A DNA stretch of 64,000 nt from Clusia tigrina. Taxonomy: Eukaryota > Arthropoda > Insecta > Diptera > Clusiidae. The notes under the pieces are model-generated. The model searched no databases, was not told where the DNA came from, and saw only the letters and a program-made list of their open reading frames with translations. The stretch is taken from NCBI GenBank assembly GCA_920105625.2, contig OV050030.1, forward strand, positions 216,736,325 through 216,800,324, read 5' to 3'. Below are positions 1 to 13,557 of the stretch, in pieces. A program made the position numbers and the translations under genes. Position 1 is the first letter of the stretch; every line of letters starts with the position of its first letter.

Positions 1-2478
1 TGAATTTTTATGACAATAAAGTACTCAAGCCTCTTGTCAATTTAAGCTATCGCTCATAGCTATTATACCCTTGAGTCCCAAATCAAACACTGATAAACTT
101 CAAATGGCCCTAACTTCTATACGGTGTGTCCTACACCTATCAAAGTTTGCAACAATCAAATGCTTGTAACTTTTTACTGGAGCGTCATAAAAGCTTGAAA
201 TTTGGTGACAATAAAGTACTCGAGCCTCATCAATTTAAGCTATCGCTAATAGCTATGCTACCCTTGAGTCCCAAATCAAACACTGATAAAACTTCAAATG
301 GCCCTAACTTTTATACGGTGCGTCCTATACCTATCAAAGTTTGTAACAAGCAAATGCTTGTAACTTTTTACTGTAGCTTAATAAAATCTTGAAATTTTGT
401 GACAATAAAGTACTCGAGCCTCTTGTCAATTTAAGCTATCGCTCATAGCTATTATATCCTTGAGTCCCAAATCAAAGACTGATAATACTTCAAATGGCCC
501 TAACTTCTATGCGGTACGTCCTATGCCTATCAAAGTTGGCAACAATCAAATGCATGTTACTTTTTACTGTAGCGTCACAAAATCTTGAAATTTTGTGACA
601 ATAATTACTCGAGCCTCTTGTAAATTAAGCTATCGCTCATAGCTATGCTACCCTTGAGTCCCAAATCAAACACTGATAAAACTTCAAATTGCCCTAACTT
701 CTATACGGTGCTTCCTACACCTATCAAACTTTTCAACATTCAAATGCTTGTAACTTCTTACTGGAGAGTCATAAAATCTTGAAACTTTGTGACAATAAAG
801 TACTCGAGCCTCTTGTAAATTTAAGCTATCGCTCATAGCTATGCTGCCCTTGAGTCCCAAATCAAACACTGCTAAAACTTCAAATGGCCCTAACTTCTAT
901 ACGGTGCATCCTATACCTATCCAAGTTTGCTACAATTAAATGCTTGTAACTTTTTTCTGGAGCCTCATAAAATCTTGACATTTTGTGACAATAAAGTACT
1001 CGAGCCTCTTATCAATTTAAGCTATCGCTCATAGCTATGGTACCCTTGAGTCCCAAATCAAACATTGATAAACTTCAAATGGTCCTATCTTATATACGGT
1101 GTGTCCTACACCTATCAATGTTTTCAACAATCAAATGCTTGTAACTTTTTACTGGAGCTTAATAAAATTTTGAAATTTTGTGACAATAAAGTAGTCGAGC
1201 CTCTTGTCAATTTAAGCTATTGCTCATAGCTATTATACCCTTGAGTCCCAAATCAAAGACTGATAATACTTCAAATGGCCCTAACTTCTATGCGGTGCGT
1301 CCTATGCCTATCAAAGTTGGCAACAATCAAATGCTTGTTACTTTTTACTGGAGCGTCACAAAACCTTGAAATTTTGTGGCAATAATTACTCGAGCCTCTC
1401 GTCAATTTAAGCTATCACTCATAGCTATGCTACCCTTGAGTCCCAAATCAACCACTGCTAAAACTTCAAATGGCCCTAACTTCTATACGGTGCTTCCTAC
1501 ACCTATCAAAATTTTAAACATTCAAATGCTTGTAACTTCTTACTGGAGAATCATAAAATCTTGAAATTCTGTGACAATAAAGTACTCGAGCCTCTTGTAA
1601 ATTTAAGCTATCGCTCATAGCTATGCTACCCTTGAGTCCCAAATCAACCACTGCTAAAACTTCCAATGGCCCTTACTTCTATACGGTGCGTCCTATACCT
1701 ATCAAACTTTTCAATATTCAAATGCTTGTAACTTCTTACTGGAGAGTCAATAAAATCTTGAAATTTTGTGACAATAAAGTACTCGAGCCTCTTGTAAATT
1801 TAAGCTATCGCTCATAGCTATGCTAACCTTGAATCCCAAATCAACCACTGCTAAAACTTCAAATGGCCCTAACTTCTATACGGTGCGTCCTATACCTATA
1901 AAAGTTGGCAACAATCAAATGCTTGTAACTTTTTACTGGAGCGTCATAAAATCTTGAAATTTTGTCACCATAAAGTACTCGAGCCTCTTATCAATTTAAG
2001 CTATCGCTCATAGCTATGCTACCCTTGAGTCCCAAATCAAACACTGACAAAACTTCAAATGGCCCTAACATCTATACGGTGCGTCCTACACCTATCAAAG
2101 TTTGCAACAATCAATTGTTTGTAACTTTTTACTGGAGCGTCATAAAACCTTGAAATTTGGTGACAATAAAGTACTCGAACCCCTTATCAATTTAAGCTAT
2201 GGCTCATAGCTATGCTACACTTGAGTCCCAAATCAAACACTGATAAACTTCAAATGGCCCTAACTTCTATACCGTGCGTCCTACACCTATCAAAGTTTGC
2301 AACAATCAAATGCTTGTAACTTTTTACTGGAGCGTCATAAAACCTTAAAATTTGGTGGCAATAAAATACTCGAGCCTCATCATTTTAAGCTATCGTTTCA
2401 TAGATATGCTACCCTTGAGTCCAAACTCAAACACTGATAAAACTTCAAATGGCCCTAACTTCTATACGGTGCTTCCTA
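1..2478. repeat. Satellite array, partial higher-order copy 0
   Basis: Tandem satellite monomers of about 195 bp. The order of monomer variants matches 3517 onward: positions 1 to about 650 align at an offset of 3516, and about 650 to 2478 at an offset of 3713, because one extra monomer lies in the downstream copy near 4170-4366. The match ends near 2478, where this copy reads 'gtgcttcctacacc' and the other reads 'gtgcgtcttacacc'. There is no gene here. The short open frames on both strands follow the monomer sequence and stop at different points as indels shift the frame. Offsets were worked out by eye from shared variants, so the edges are good to some tens of bases. Confidence 0.85.
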
Positions 2479-3323
2479 CACCTATCAAACTTTTCAACAT
2501 TCAAATGCTTGTAACTTCTTACTGGAGTGTCATAAAATCTTGAAATTTTGTGACAATAAAGTACTCGAGCCTCTTTTCAATTTAAACTATCAATCATAGC
2601 TATGCTACCCTTGAGTCCCAATTCAAACACTGATAAACCTTCAAATGGCCCTGACTTTTATACGGTGCGTCCTACACCTATCAAAGTTTGCAACAATCAA
2701 ATGCTTGTAAGTTTTTACTGGAGAGTCATAAAATCTTAAAATTTTGTGAAAATAAAGTCCTCGAGCCTCTTGTAAATTTAAGCTATCGCTCATAGCTATG
2801 CTACCCTTGAGTCCCAAATCAACCACTGCTAAAACTTCAAATGGCCCTAACTTCTATACGGTGCGTCCTATACCTATCCAAGTTTGCAACAATCAAATGC
2901 TTCTAACTTTTTACTGGAGCGTCCTAAAATCTTGAAATTTTGTGACCATAAAGAACTCGAGTCTCTTATCAATTTAAGCTATCGCTCATAGCTATGCTAC
3001 CCTTGAGTCCAAATTAAACACTGATAAAACTTCAAATGGTCCTAACTTCTATACGGTGCGTCCTACACCTATCAAAGTTTGCAACAATCAAATGCTTGTA
3101 ACTTTTTACTGGAGCGTCATAAAACCTTGAAATTTGGTGACAATAAAGAACTCGAGCCTCTTATCAATTTAAGCTATCGCTCATAGCTATGCTACCCTTA
3201 AGTCCCAAATCAAACACTGATAAACTTCAAATGGCCTTAACTTCTATACGGTGCGTCCTACACCTATCAAAGTTTGCAACAATCAAATGCTTGTAACTTT
3301 TTACTGAAGCTTCATAAAAGCTT
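2479..3323. repeat. Satellite monomers between higher-order copies
   Basis: About four further monomers of the same ~195-bp family. They join partial copy 0 to full copy A. I could not assign this stretch to a clear longer repeat elsewhere, although individual monomers resemble those near 13.6-13.9 kb. No gene is seen. Confidence 0.8.
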
Positions 3324-6300
3324 GAAATTTGGTGACAACAAAGTACTCGAGCCTCATCAATTTAAGCTATCGCTCATAACTATGCTACCCTTGAGTCCCA
3401 AATCAAACACTGATAAAACTTCAAATGGCCCTAACTTTTATACGGTGGGTCCTATACCTATCAAAGTTTCTAACAAGCAAATGCTTTTAACTTTTTACTG
3501 GAGCTTAATAAAATCATGAATTTTTATGACAATAAAGTACTCAAGCCTCTTGTCAATTTAAGCTATCGCTCATAGCTATTATACCCTTGAGTCCCAAATC
3601 AAACACTGATAAACTTCAAATGGCCCTAACTTATATACGGTGTGTCCTACACCTATCAAAGTTTGCAACAATCAAATGCTTGTAACTTTTTACTGGAGCG
3701 TCATAAAAGCTTGAAATTTGGTGACAATAAAGTACTCGAGCCTCATCAATTTAAGCTATCGCTAATAGCTATGCTACCCTTGAGTCCCAAATCAAACACT
3801 GATAAAACTTCAAATGGCCCTAACTTTTATACGGTGCGTCCTATACCTATCAAAGTTTGTAACAAGCAAATGCTTGTAACTTTTTACTGTAGCTTGATAA
3901 AATCTTGAAATTTTGTGACAATAAAGTACTCGAGCCTCTTGTCAATTTAAGCTATCGCTCATAGCTATTATATCCTTGAGTCCCAAATCAAAGACTGATA
4001 ATACTTCAAATGGCCCTAACTTCTATGCGGTACGTCCTATGCCTATCAAAGTTGGCAACAATCAAATGCATGTTACTTTTTACTGTAGCGTCACAAAATC
4101 TTGAAATTTTGTGACAATAATTACTTGAGCCTCTTGTAAATTAAGCTATCGCTCATAGCTATGCTACCCTTGAGTCCCAAATCAACCACTGCTAAAACTT
4201 CAAATGGCCCAAACTTCTATACGGTGCGTCCTATACCTATCAAACTTTTCAACATTCAAATGCTTGTAACTTCTTACTGGAGAGTCAATAAAATCTTGAA
4301 ATTTTGTGACAATAAAGTACTCGAGCCTCTTGTAAATTTAAGCTATCGCTCATAGCTATGCTACCCTTGAGTCCCAAATCAAACACTGATAAAACTTCAA
4401 ATTGCCCTAACTTCTATACGGTGCTTCCTACACCTATCAAACTTTTCAACATTCAAATGCTTGTAACTTCTTACTGGAGAGTCATAAAATCTTGAAACTT
4501 TGTGACAATAAAGTACTCGAGCCTCTTGTAAATTTAAGCTATCGCTCATAGCTATGCTGCCCTTGAGTCCCAAATCAAACACTGCTAAAACTTCAAATGG
4601 CCCTAACTTCTATACGGTGCATCCTATACCTATCCAAGTTTGCTACAATTAAATGCTTGTAACTCTTTTCTGGAGCCTCATAAAATCTTGAAATTTTGTG
4701 ACAATAAAGTACTCGAGCCTCTTATCAATTTAAGCTATCGCTCATAGCTATGGTACCCTTGAGTCCCAAATCAAACATTGATAAACTTCAAATGGTCCTA
4801 TCTTATATACGGTTTGTCCTACACCTATCAAAGTTTTCAACAATCAAATGCTTGTAACTTTTTACTGGAGCTTAATAAAATCTTGAAATTTTGTGACAAT
4901 AAAGTACTCGAGCCTCTTGTCAATTTAAGCTATCGCTCATAGCTATTATACCCTTGAGTCCCAAATCAAAGACTGATAATACTTCAAATGGCCCTAACTT
5001 CTATGCGGTGCGTCCTATGCCTATCAAAGTTGGCAACAATCAAATGCTTGTTACTTTTTACTGGAGCGTCACAAAACCTTGAAATTTTGTGGCAATAATT
5101 ACTCGAGCCTCTCGTCAATTTAAGCTATCACTCATAGCTATGCTACCCTTGAGTCCCAAATCAACCACTGCTAAAACTTCAAATGGCCCTAACTTCTATA
5201 CGGTGCGTCCTACACCTATCAAAATTTTAAACATTCAAATGCTTGTAACTTCTTACTGGAGAATCATAAAATCTTGAAATTCTGTGACAATAAAGTACTC
5301 GAGCCTCTTGTAAATTTAAGCTATCGCTCATAGCTATGCTACCCTTGAGTCCCAAATCAACCACTGCTAAAACTTCAAATGGCCCTTACTTCTATACGGT
5401 GCGTCCTATACCTATCAAACTTTTCAATATTCAAATGCTTGTAACTTCTTACTGGAGAGTCAATAAAATCTTGAAATTTTGTGACAATAAAGTACTCGAG
5501 CCTCTTGTAAATTTAAGCTATCGCTCATAGCTATGCTACCCTTGAGTCCCAAATCAACCACTGCTAAAACTTCAAATGGCCCTAAATTCTATACGGTGCG
5601 TCCTATACCTATCCAAGTTGGCAACAATCAAATGCTTGTAACTTTTTACTGGAGCGTCATAAAATCTTGAAATTTTGTCACCATAAAGTACTCGAGCCTC
5701 TTATCAATTTAAGCTATCGCTCATAGCTATGCTACCCTTGAGTCCCAAATCAAACACTGACAAAACTTCAAATGGCCCTAACTTCTATACGGTGCGTCCT
5801 ACACCTATCAAAGTTTGCAACAATCAATTGCTTGTAACTTTTTACTGGAGCGTCATAAAACCTTTAAATTTGGTGACAATAAAGTACTCGAGCCCCTTAT
5901 CAATTTAAGCTATGGCTTATAGCTATGCTACACTTGAGTCCCAAATCAAACACTGATAAACTTCAAATGGCCCTAACTTCTATACGGTGCGTCCTACACC
6001 TATCAAAGTTTGCAACAATCAAATGCTTGTAACTTTTTACTGGAGCGTCATAAAACCTTAAAATTTGGTGGCAATAAAATACTCGAGCCTCATCAATTTA
6101 AGCTATCGCTCGTAGATATGCTACCCTTGAGTCCAAACTCAAACACTGATAAAACTTCAAATGGCCCTAACTTCTATACGGTGCGTCTTACACCTATCAA
6201 AGTTTGCAACAATCAAATGCTTGCAACTTTTTACTTGAGCGTAATAAAACCTTGAAATTTTGTGACAATAAAGTAGTCGAGCCTCTTATCAATTTAAGCT

Positions 6301-7824
6301 GTCGATCATAGCTATGCTACCCTTGAGTCACAAATCAAACACCGATAAAACTTAAAATGGTCCTAACTTCTATACGGTGCGTCCTACACCTATCAAACTT
6401 TTCAACATTCAAATGCTTGTAACTTCTTACTGGAGAGTCATAAAATCTTGAAATTTTGTGACAATAAAGTACTCGAGCCTCTTGTAAATGTAAGCTATCG
6501 CTCATAGCTATGCTACCCTTGAGTCCCAAATCAACCACGGCTAAAACTTCAAATGGCCCTAACTTCCTATCCTATCGGTGCGTCCTATACCTATCAAAGT
6601 TTGTAACAAGCAAATGCTTGTAGCTTTTTACTTTAGCTTAATAAAATCTTGAATTTTTGTGACAATAAAGTACTCGAGCCTCTTGTCAATTTAAGCTATC
6701 GCTCATAGCTATTATGCCCTTGAGTCCCAAATCAAAGACTGATAATACTTCAAATGGCCCTAACTTCTATGCGGTGCGTCCTATGCCTATCAAAGTTAGC
6801 AACAATCAAATGCTTGTTACTTTTTACTGGAGCGTCACAAAACCTTGAAATTTTGTGACAATAATTACTTGAGCCTCTCGTCAATTTAAGCTATCACTCA
6901 TAGCTATGCTTCCCTTGAGTCCCAAATCAAACACTGATAAAACTTCAAATTGCCCTAACTTCTATACGGTGCTTCCTACACCTATGAAACTTTTCAACAT
7001 TCAAATGCTTGTAACTTCTTACTGGAGAGTCATAAAATGTTGAAATTCTGTGACAATAAAGTACTCGAGCCTCTTGTAAATTTAAGCTATCGCTCATAGC
7101 TATGCTACCCTTGAGTCCGAAATCAACCACTGCTAAAACTTCAAATGGCCCTAACTTCTATACGGTGCGTCCTATACCTATCAAACTTTTCAACATTCAG
7201 ATGCTTGTAACTTCTTACTGGAGAGTCATAAAATCTTGAAATTTTGTGAGAATAAAGTACTCGAGTCTCTTGTAAATTTAAGCTACCGCTCATAGCTACG
7301 CTACCCTTGAGTCCCAAATCAACCAATTCTAAAACTTCAAATGGCCCTAACTTCTATACGGTGCGTACTATACCTATCCAAGTTTGTAACAAGCAAATGC
7401 TTGTAACTTTTTACTGGAGCTTAATAAAATCTTGAATTTTTGTGACAATAAAGTACTCGAGCCTCTTGTCAATTTAAGCTATCGCTCATAGCTATTATAC
7501 CCTTGAGTCCCAAATCAAAGACTGATAATACTTCAAATGGCCCTAACTTCTATGCGGTGCATCCTATGCCTGTCAAAGTTAGCAACAATCAAATGCTTGT
7601 TACTTTTTACTGGAGCGTCACAAAACCTTGAAATTTTGTGACAATAATTACTCGAGCCTCTCGTCAATTTAAGCTATCACTCATAGCTATGCTTCCCTTG
7701 AGTCCCAAATCAAACACTGATAAAACTTCAAATTGCCCTAACTTCTATACGGTGCTTCCTACACCTATCAAACTTTTCAACATTCAAATGCTTGTAACTT
7801 CTTACTGGAGAGTCATAAAATGTT
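3324..7824. repeat. Higher-order repeat copy A (about 23 monomers)
   Basis: A 4501-bp block of satellite monomers repeated directly in tandem at 7825. The left edge is defined by 'gaaatttggtgacaac' at about 3328, which recurs at 7829. The two copies share rare variants such as 'aaatcatgaatttttatgac' (about 3511 and 8012) and a local insertion in the 'aacttctatacggtg' stretch (6561-6580 and 10861-10881). Copy A has one monomer more than copy B: near 4170-4366 it holds two monomers where B has one fused monomer. No gene is seen. Confidence 0.85.
3929..4123 (+). repeat. Example of the 'agactgataatac' monomer subtype
   Basis: This subtype combines 'agctattatacccttg' (here 'attatatcc'), 'caaagactgataatac', 'tatgcggtgcg' or 'gcggtacg', 'cctatgcctatcaaag', 'gttggcaac' and 'gcgtcacaaaa'. 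It is nearly always followed by a monomer starting 'aataattactcgagcctctcg' (or 'cctcttgtaaatt'). Occurrences, for example near 473, 1254, 3990, 4970, 6735, 7516, 8491, 9270, 11038 and 11819, are spaced at near-whole numbers of monomers. That makes it a marker for the phase of the higher-order repeats. Confidence 0.75.
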
Positions 7825-10800
7825 GAAATTTGGTGACAACAAAGTACTCGAGCCTCATCAATTTAAGCTATCGCTCATAACTATGCTACCCTTGAGTCCC
7901 AAATCAAACACTGATAAAACTTCAAATGGCCCTAACTTTTATACGGTGGGTCCTATACCTATCAAAGTTTGTAACAAGCAAATGCTTTTAACTTTTTACT
8001 GGAGCTTAATAAAATCATGAATTTTTATGACAATAAAGTACTCAAGCCTCTTGTCAATTTAAGCTATCGCTCATAGCTATTATACCCTTGAGTCCCAAAT
8101 CAAACACTGATAAACTTCAAATGGCCCTAACTTATATACGGTGTGTCCTACACCTATCAAAGTTTGCAACAATCAAATGCTTGTAACTTTTTACTGGAGC
8201 GTCATAAAAGCTTGAAATTTGGTGACAATAAACTAATCGAGCCTCATCAATTTAAGCTATCGCTAATAGCTATGCTACCCTTGAGTCCCAAATCAAACAC
8301 TGATAAAACTTCAAATGGCCCTAACTTTTATACGGTGCGTCCTATACCTATCAAAGTTTGTAACAAGCAAATGCTTGTAACTTTTTACTGTAGCTTGATA
8401 AAATCTTGAAATTTTGTGACAATAAAGTACTCGAGCCTCTTGTCAATTTAAGCTATCGCTCATAGCTATTATATCCTTGAGTCCCAAATCAAAGACTGAT
8501 AATACTTCAAATGGCCCTAACTTCTATGCGGTACGTCCTATGCCTATCAAAGTTGGCAACAATCAAATGCATGTTACTTTTTACTGTAGCGTCACAAAAT
8601 CTTGAAATTTTGTGACAATAATTACTTGAGCCTCTTGTAAATTAAGCTATCGCTCATAGCTATGCTACCCTTGAGTCCCAAATCAACCACTGCTAAAACT
8701 TCAAATGGCCCAAACTTCTATACGGTGCTTCCTACACCTATCAAAATTTTAAACATTCAAATGCTTGTAACTTCTTACTGGAGAGTCATAAAATCTTGAA
8801 ACTTTGTGACAATAAAGTACTCGAGCCTCTTGTAAATTTAAGCTATCGCTCATAGCTATGCTGCCCTTGAGTCCCAAATCAAACACTGCTAAAACTTCAA
8901 ATGGCCCTAACTTCTATACGGTGCATCCTATACCTATCCAAGTTTGCTACAATTAAATGCTTGTAACTTTTTTCTGGAGCCTCATAAAATCTTGAAATTT
9001 TGTGACAATAAAGTACTCGAGCCTCTTATCAATTTAAGCTATCGCTCATAGCTATGGTACCCTTGAGTCCCAAATCAAACATTGATAAACTTCAAATGGT
9101 CCTATCTTATATACGGTGTGTCCTACACCTATCAAAGTTTTCAACAATCAAATGCTTGTAACTTTTTACTGGAGCTTAATAAAATCTTGAAATTTTGTGA
9201 CAATAAAGTACTCGAGCCTCTTGTCAATTTAAGCTATCGCTCATAGCTATTATACCCTTGAGTCCCAAATCAAAGACTGATAATACTTCAAATGGCCCTA
9301 ACTTCTATGCGGTGCGTCCTATGCCTATCAAAGTTGGCAACAATCAAATGCTTGTTACTTTTTACTGGAGCGTCACAAAACCTTGAAATTTTGTGGCAAT
9401 AATTACTCGAGCCTCTCGTCAATTTAAGCTATCACTCATAGCTATGCTACCCTTGAGTCCCAAATCAACCACTGCTAAAACTTCAAATGGCCCTAACTTC
9501 TATACGGTGCTTCCTACACCTATCAAAATTTTAAACATTCAAATGCTTGTAACTTCTTACTGGAGAATCATAAAATCTTGAAATTCTGTGACAATAAAGT
9601 ACTCGAGCCTCTTGTAAATTTAAGCTATCGCTCATAGCTATGCTACCCTTGAGTCCCAAATCAACCACTGCTAAAACTTCAAATGGCCCTTACTTCTATA
9701 CGGTGCGTCCTATACCTATCAAACTTTTCAATATTCAAATGCTTGTAACTTCTTACTGGAGAGTCAATAAAATCTTGAAATTTTGTGACAATAAAGTACT
9801 CGAGCCTCTTGTAAATTTAAGCTATCGCTCATAGCTATGCTACCCTTGAGTCCCAAATCAACCACTGCTAAAACTTCAAATGGCCCTAAATTCTATACGG
9901 TGCGTCCTATACCTATCCAAGTTGGCAACAATCAAATCTTGTAACTTTTTACTGGAGCGTCATAAAATCTTGAAATTTTGTCACCATAAAGTACTCGAGC
10001 CTCTTATCAATTTAAGCTATCGCTCATAGCTATGCTACCCTTGAGTCCCAAATCAAACACTGACAAAACTTCAAATGGCCCTAACTTCTATACGGTGCGT
10101 CCTACACCTATCAAAGTTTGCAACAATCAATTGCTTGTAACTTTTTACTGGAGCGTCATAAAACCTTTAAATTTGGTGACAATAAAGTACTCGAACCCCT
10201 TATCAATTTAAGCTATGGCTTATAGCTATGCTACACTTGAGTCCCAAATCAAACACTGATAAACTTCAAATGGCCCTAACTTCTATACGGTGCGTCCTAC
10301 ACCTATCAAAGTTTGCAACAATCAAATGCTTGTAACTTTTTACTGGAGCGTCATAAAACCTTAAAATTTGGTGGCAATAAAATACTCGAGCCTCATCAAT
10401 TTAAGCTATCGCTCGTAGATATGCTACCCTTGAGTCCAAACTCAAACACTGATAAAACTTCAAATGGCCCTAACTTCTATACGGTGCGTCTTACACCTAT
10501 CAAAGTTTGCAACAATCAAATGCTTGCAACTTTTTACTTGAGCGTAATAAAACCTTGAAATTTTGTGACAATAAAGTAGTCGAGCCTCTTATCAATTTAA
10601 GCTGTCGATCATAGCTATGCTACCCTTGAGTCACAAATCAAACACCGATAAAACTTAAAATGGTCCTAACTTCTATACGGTGCGTCCTACACCTATCAAA
10701 CTTTTCAACATTCAAATGCTTGTAACTTCTTACTGGAGAGTCATAAAATCTTGAAATTTTGTGACAATAAAGTACTCGAGCCTCTTGTAAATGTAAGCTA

Positions 10801-12128
10801 TCGCTCATAGCTATGCTACCCTTGAGTCCCAAATCAACCACGGCTAAAACTTCAAATGGCCCTAACTTCCTATCCTATCGGTGCGTCCTATACCTATCAA
10901 AGTTTGTAACAAGCAAATGCTTGTAGCTTTTTACTTTAGCTTAATAAAATCTTGAATTTTTGTGACAATAAAGTACTCGAGCCTCTTGTCAATTTAAGCT
11001 ATCGCTCATAGCTATTATGCCCTTGAGTTCCAAATCAAAGACTGATAATACTTCAAATGGCCCTAACTTCTATGCGGTGCGTCCTATGCCTATCAAAGTT
11101 AGCAACAATCAAATGCTTGTTACTTTTTACTGGAGCGTCACAAAACCTTGAAATTTTGTGACAATAATTACTTGAGCCTCTCGTCAATTTAAGCTATCAC
11201 TCATAGCTATGCTTCCCTTGAGTCCCAAATCAAACACTGATAAAACTTCAAATTGCCCTAACTTCTATACGGTGCTTCCTACACCTATGAAACTTTTCAA
11301 CATTCAAATGCTTGTAACTTCTTACTGGAGAGTCATAAAATGTTGAAATTCTGTGACAATAAAGTACTCGAGCCTCTTGTAAATTTAAGCTATCGCTCAT
11401 AGCTATGCTACCCTTGAGTCCGAAATCAACCACTGCTAAAACTTCAAATGGCCCTAACTTCTATACGGTGCGTCCTATACCTATCAAACTTTTCAACATT
11501 CAAATGCTTGTAACTTCTTACTGGAGAGTCATAAAATCTTGAAATTTTGTGAGAATAAAGTACTCGAGTCTCTTGTAAATTTAAGCTACCGCTCATAGCT
11601 ACGCTACCCTTGAGTCCCAAATCAACCAATTCTAAAACTTCAAATGGCCCTAACTTCTATACGGTGCGTACTATACCTATCCAAGTTTGTAACAAGCAAA
11701 TGCTTGTAACTTTTTACTGGAGCTTAATAAAATCTTGAATTTTTGTGACAATAAAGTACTCGAGCCTCTTGTCAATTTAAGCTATCGCTCATAGCTATTA
11801 TACCCTTGAGTCCCAAATCAAAGACTGATAATACTTCAAATGGCCCTAACTTCTATGCGGTGCATCCTATGCCTGTCAAAGTTAGCAACAATCAAATGCT
11901 TGTTACTTTTTACTGGAGCGTCACAAAACCTTGAAATTTTGTGACAATAATTACTCGAGCCTCTCGTCAATTTAAGCTATCACTCATAGCTATGCTTCCC
12001 TTGAGTCCCAAATCAAACACTGATAAAACTTCAAATTGCCCTAACTTCTATACGGTGCTTCCTACACCTATCAAACTTTTCAACATTCAAATGCTTGTAA
12101 CTTCTTACTGGAGAGTCATAAAATGTTG
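7825..12128. repeat. Higher-order repeat copy B (about 22 monomers)
   Basis: Tandem copy of the preceding block, 4304 bp long. Downstream of about 8770 it aligns to copy A at an offset of 4304, then 4303 after a single-base loss near 9937 ('caaatcttgtaac' for 'caaatgcttgtaac'). The copies are nearly identical in the stretches I compared. It begins inside a monomer, at 'aaaatgttgaaatttggtgac', which fuses the end of one subtype to the start of another and marks the recombination junction. No gene is seen. Confidence 0.85.
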
Positions 12129-13557
12129 AAATTCTGTGACAATAAAGTACTCGAGCCTCTTGTAAATTTAAGCTATCGCTCATAGCTATGCTACCCTTGA
12201 GTCCCAAATCAACCACTGCTAAAACTTCAAATGGCCCTTACTTCTATACGGTGCGTCCTATACCTATCAAACTTTTCAATATTCAAATGCTTGTAACTTC
12301 TTACTGGAGAGTCAATAAAATCTTGAAATTTTGTGACAATAAAGTACTCGAGCCTCTTGTAAATTTAAGCTATCGCTCATAGCTATGCTACCCTTGAGTC
12401 CCAAATCAACCACTGCTAAAACTTCAAATGGCCCTAAATTCTATACGGTGCGTCCTATACCTATCCAAGTTGGCAACAATCAAATGCTTGTAACTTTTTA
12501 CTGGAGCGTCATAAAATCTTGAAATTTTGTCACCATAAAGTACTCGAGCCTCTTATCAATTTAAGCTATCGCTCATAGCTATGCTACCCTTGAGTCCCAA
12601 ATCAAACACTGACAAAACTTCAAATGGCCCTAACTTCTATACGGTGCGTCCTACACCTATCAAAGTTTGCAACAATCAATTGCTTGTAACTTTTTACTGG
12701 AGCGTCATAAAACCTTGAAATTTGGTGACAATAAAGTACTCGAACCCCTTATCAATTTAAGCTATGGCTCATAGCTATGCTACACTTGAGTCCCAAATCA
12801 AACACTGATAAACTTCAAATGGCCCTAACTTCTATACGGTGCGTCCTACACCTATCAAAGTTTGCAACAATCAAATGCTTGTAACTTTTTACTGGAGCGT
12901 CATAAAACCTTAAAATTTGGTGGCAATAAAATACTCGAGCCTCATCAATTTAAGCTATCGCTCATAGATATGCTACCCTTGAGTCCAAACCCAAACACTG
13001 ATAAAACTTCAAATGGCCCTAACTTCTATACGGTGCGTCTTACACCTATCAAAGTTTGCAACAATCAAATGCTTTCAACTTTTTACTTGAGCGTAATAAA
13101 ACCTTGAAATTTTGTGACAATAAAGTACTCGAGCCTCTTATCAATTTAAGCTGTCGATCATAGCTATGCTACCCTTGAGTCACAAATCAAACACCGATAA
13201 AACTTAAAATGGTCCTAACTTCTATACGGTGCGTCCTACACCTATCAAACTTTTCAACATTCAAATGCTTGTAACTTCTTACTGGAGAGTCATAAAATCT
13301 TGAAATTTTGTGACAATAAAGTACTCGAGCCTCTTGTAAATGTAAGCTATCGCTCATAGCTATGCTACCCTTGAGTCCCAAATCAACCACGGCTAAAACT
13401 TCAAATGGCCCTAACTTCTATACGGTGCGTCCTATACCTATCAAAGTTTGTAACAAGCTAATGCTTGTAGCTTTTTACTTTAGCTTAATAAAATCTTGAA
13501 TTTTTGTGACAATAAAGTACTCGAGCCTCTTGTCAATTTAAGCTATCGCTCATAGCT
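12129..13557. repeat. Higher-order repeat, partial copy C (about 7 monomers)
   Basis: Matches copy B from 9581 to about 11010 at an offset of 2548-2549, and copy A from about 5277. Unlike A and B it lacks the insertion in the 'aacttctatacggtg' stretch: at about 13409 it has the ordinary reading. The match ends near 13557, where B continues 'agctattatgccc' and this copy reads 'agctatgctaccc'. Confidence 0.8.
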
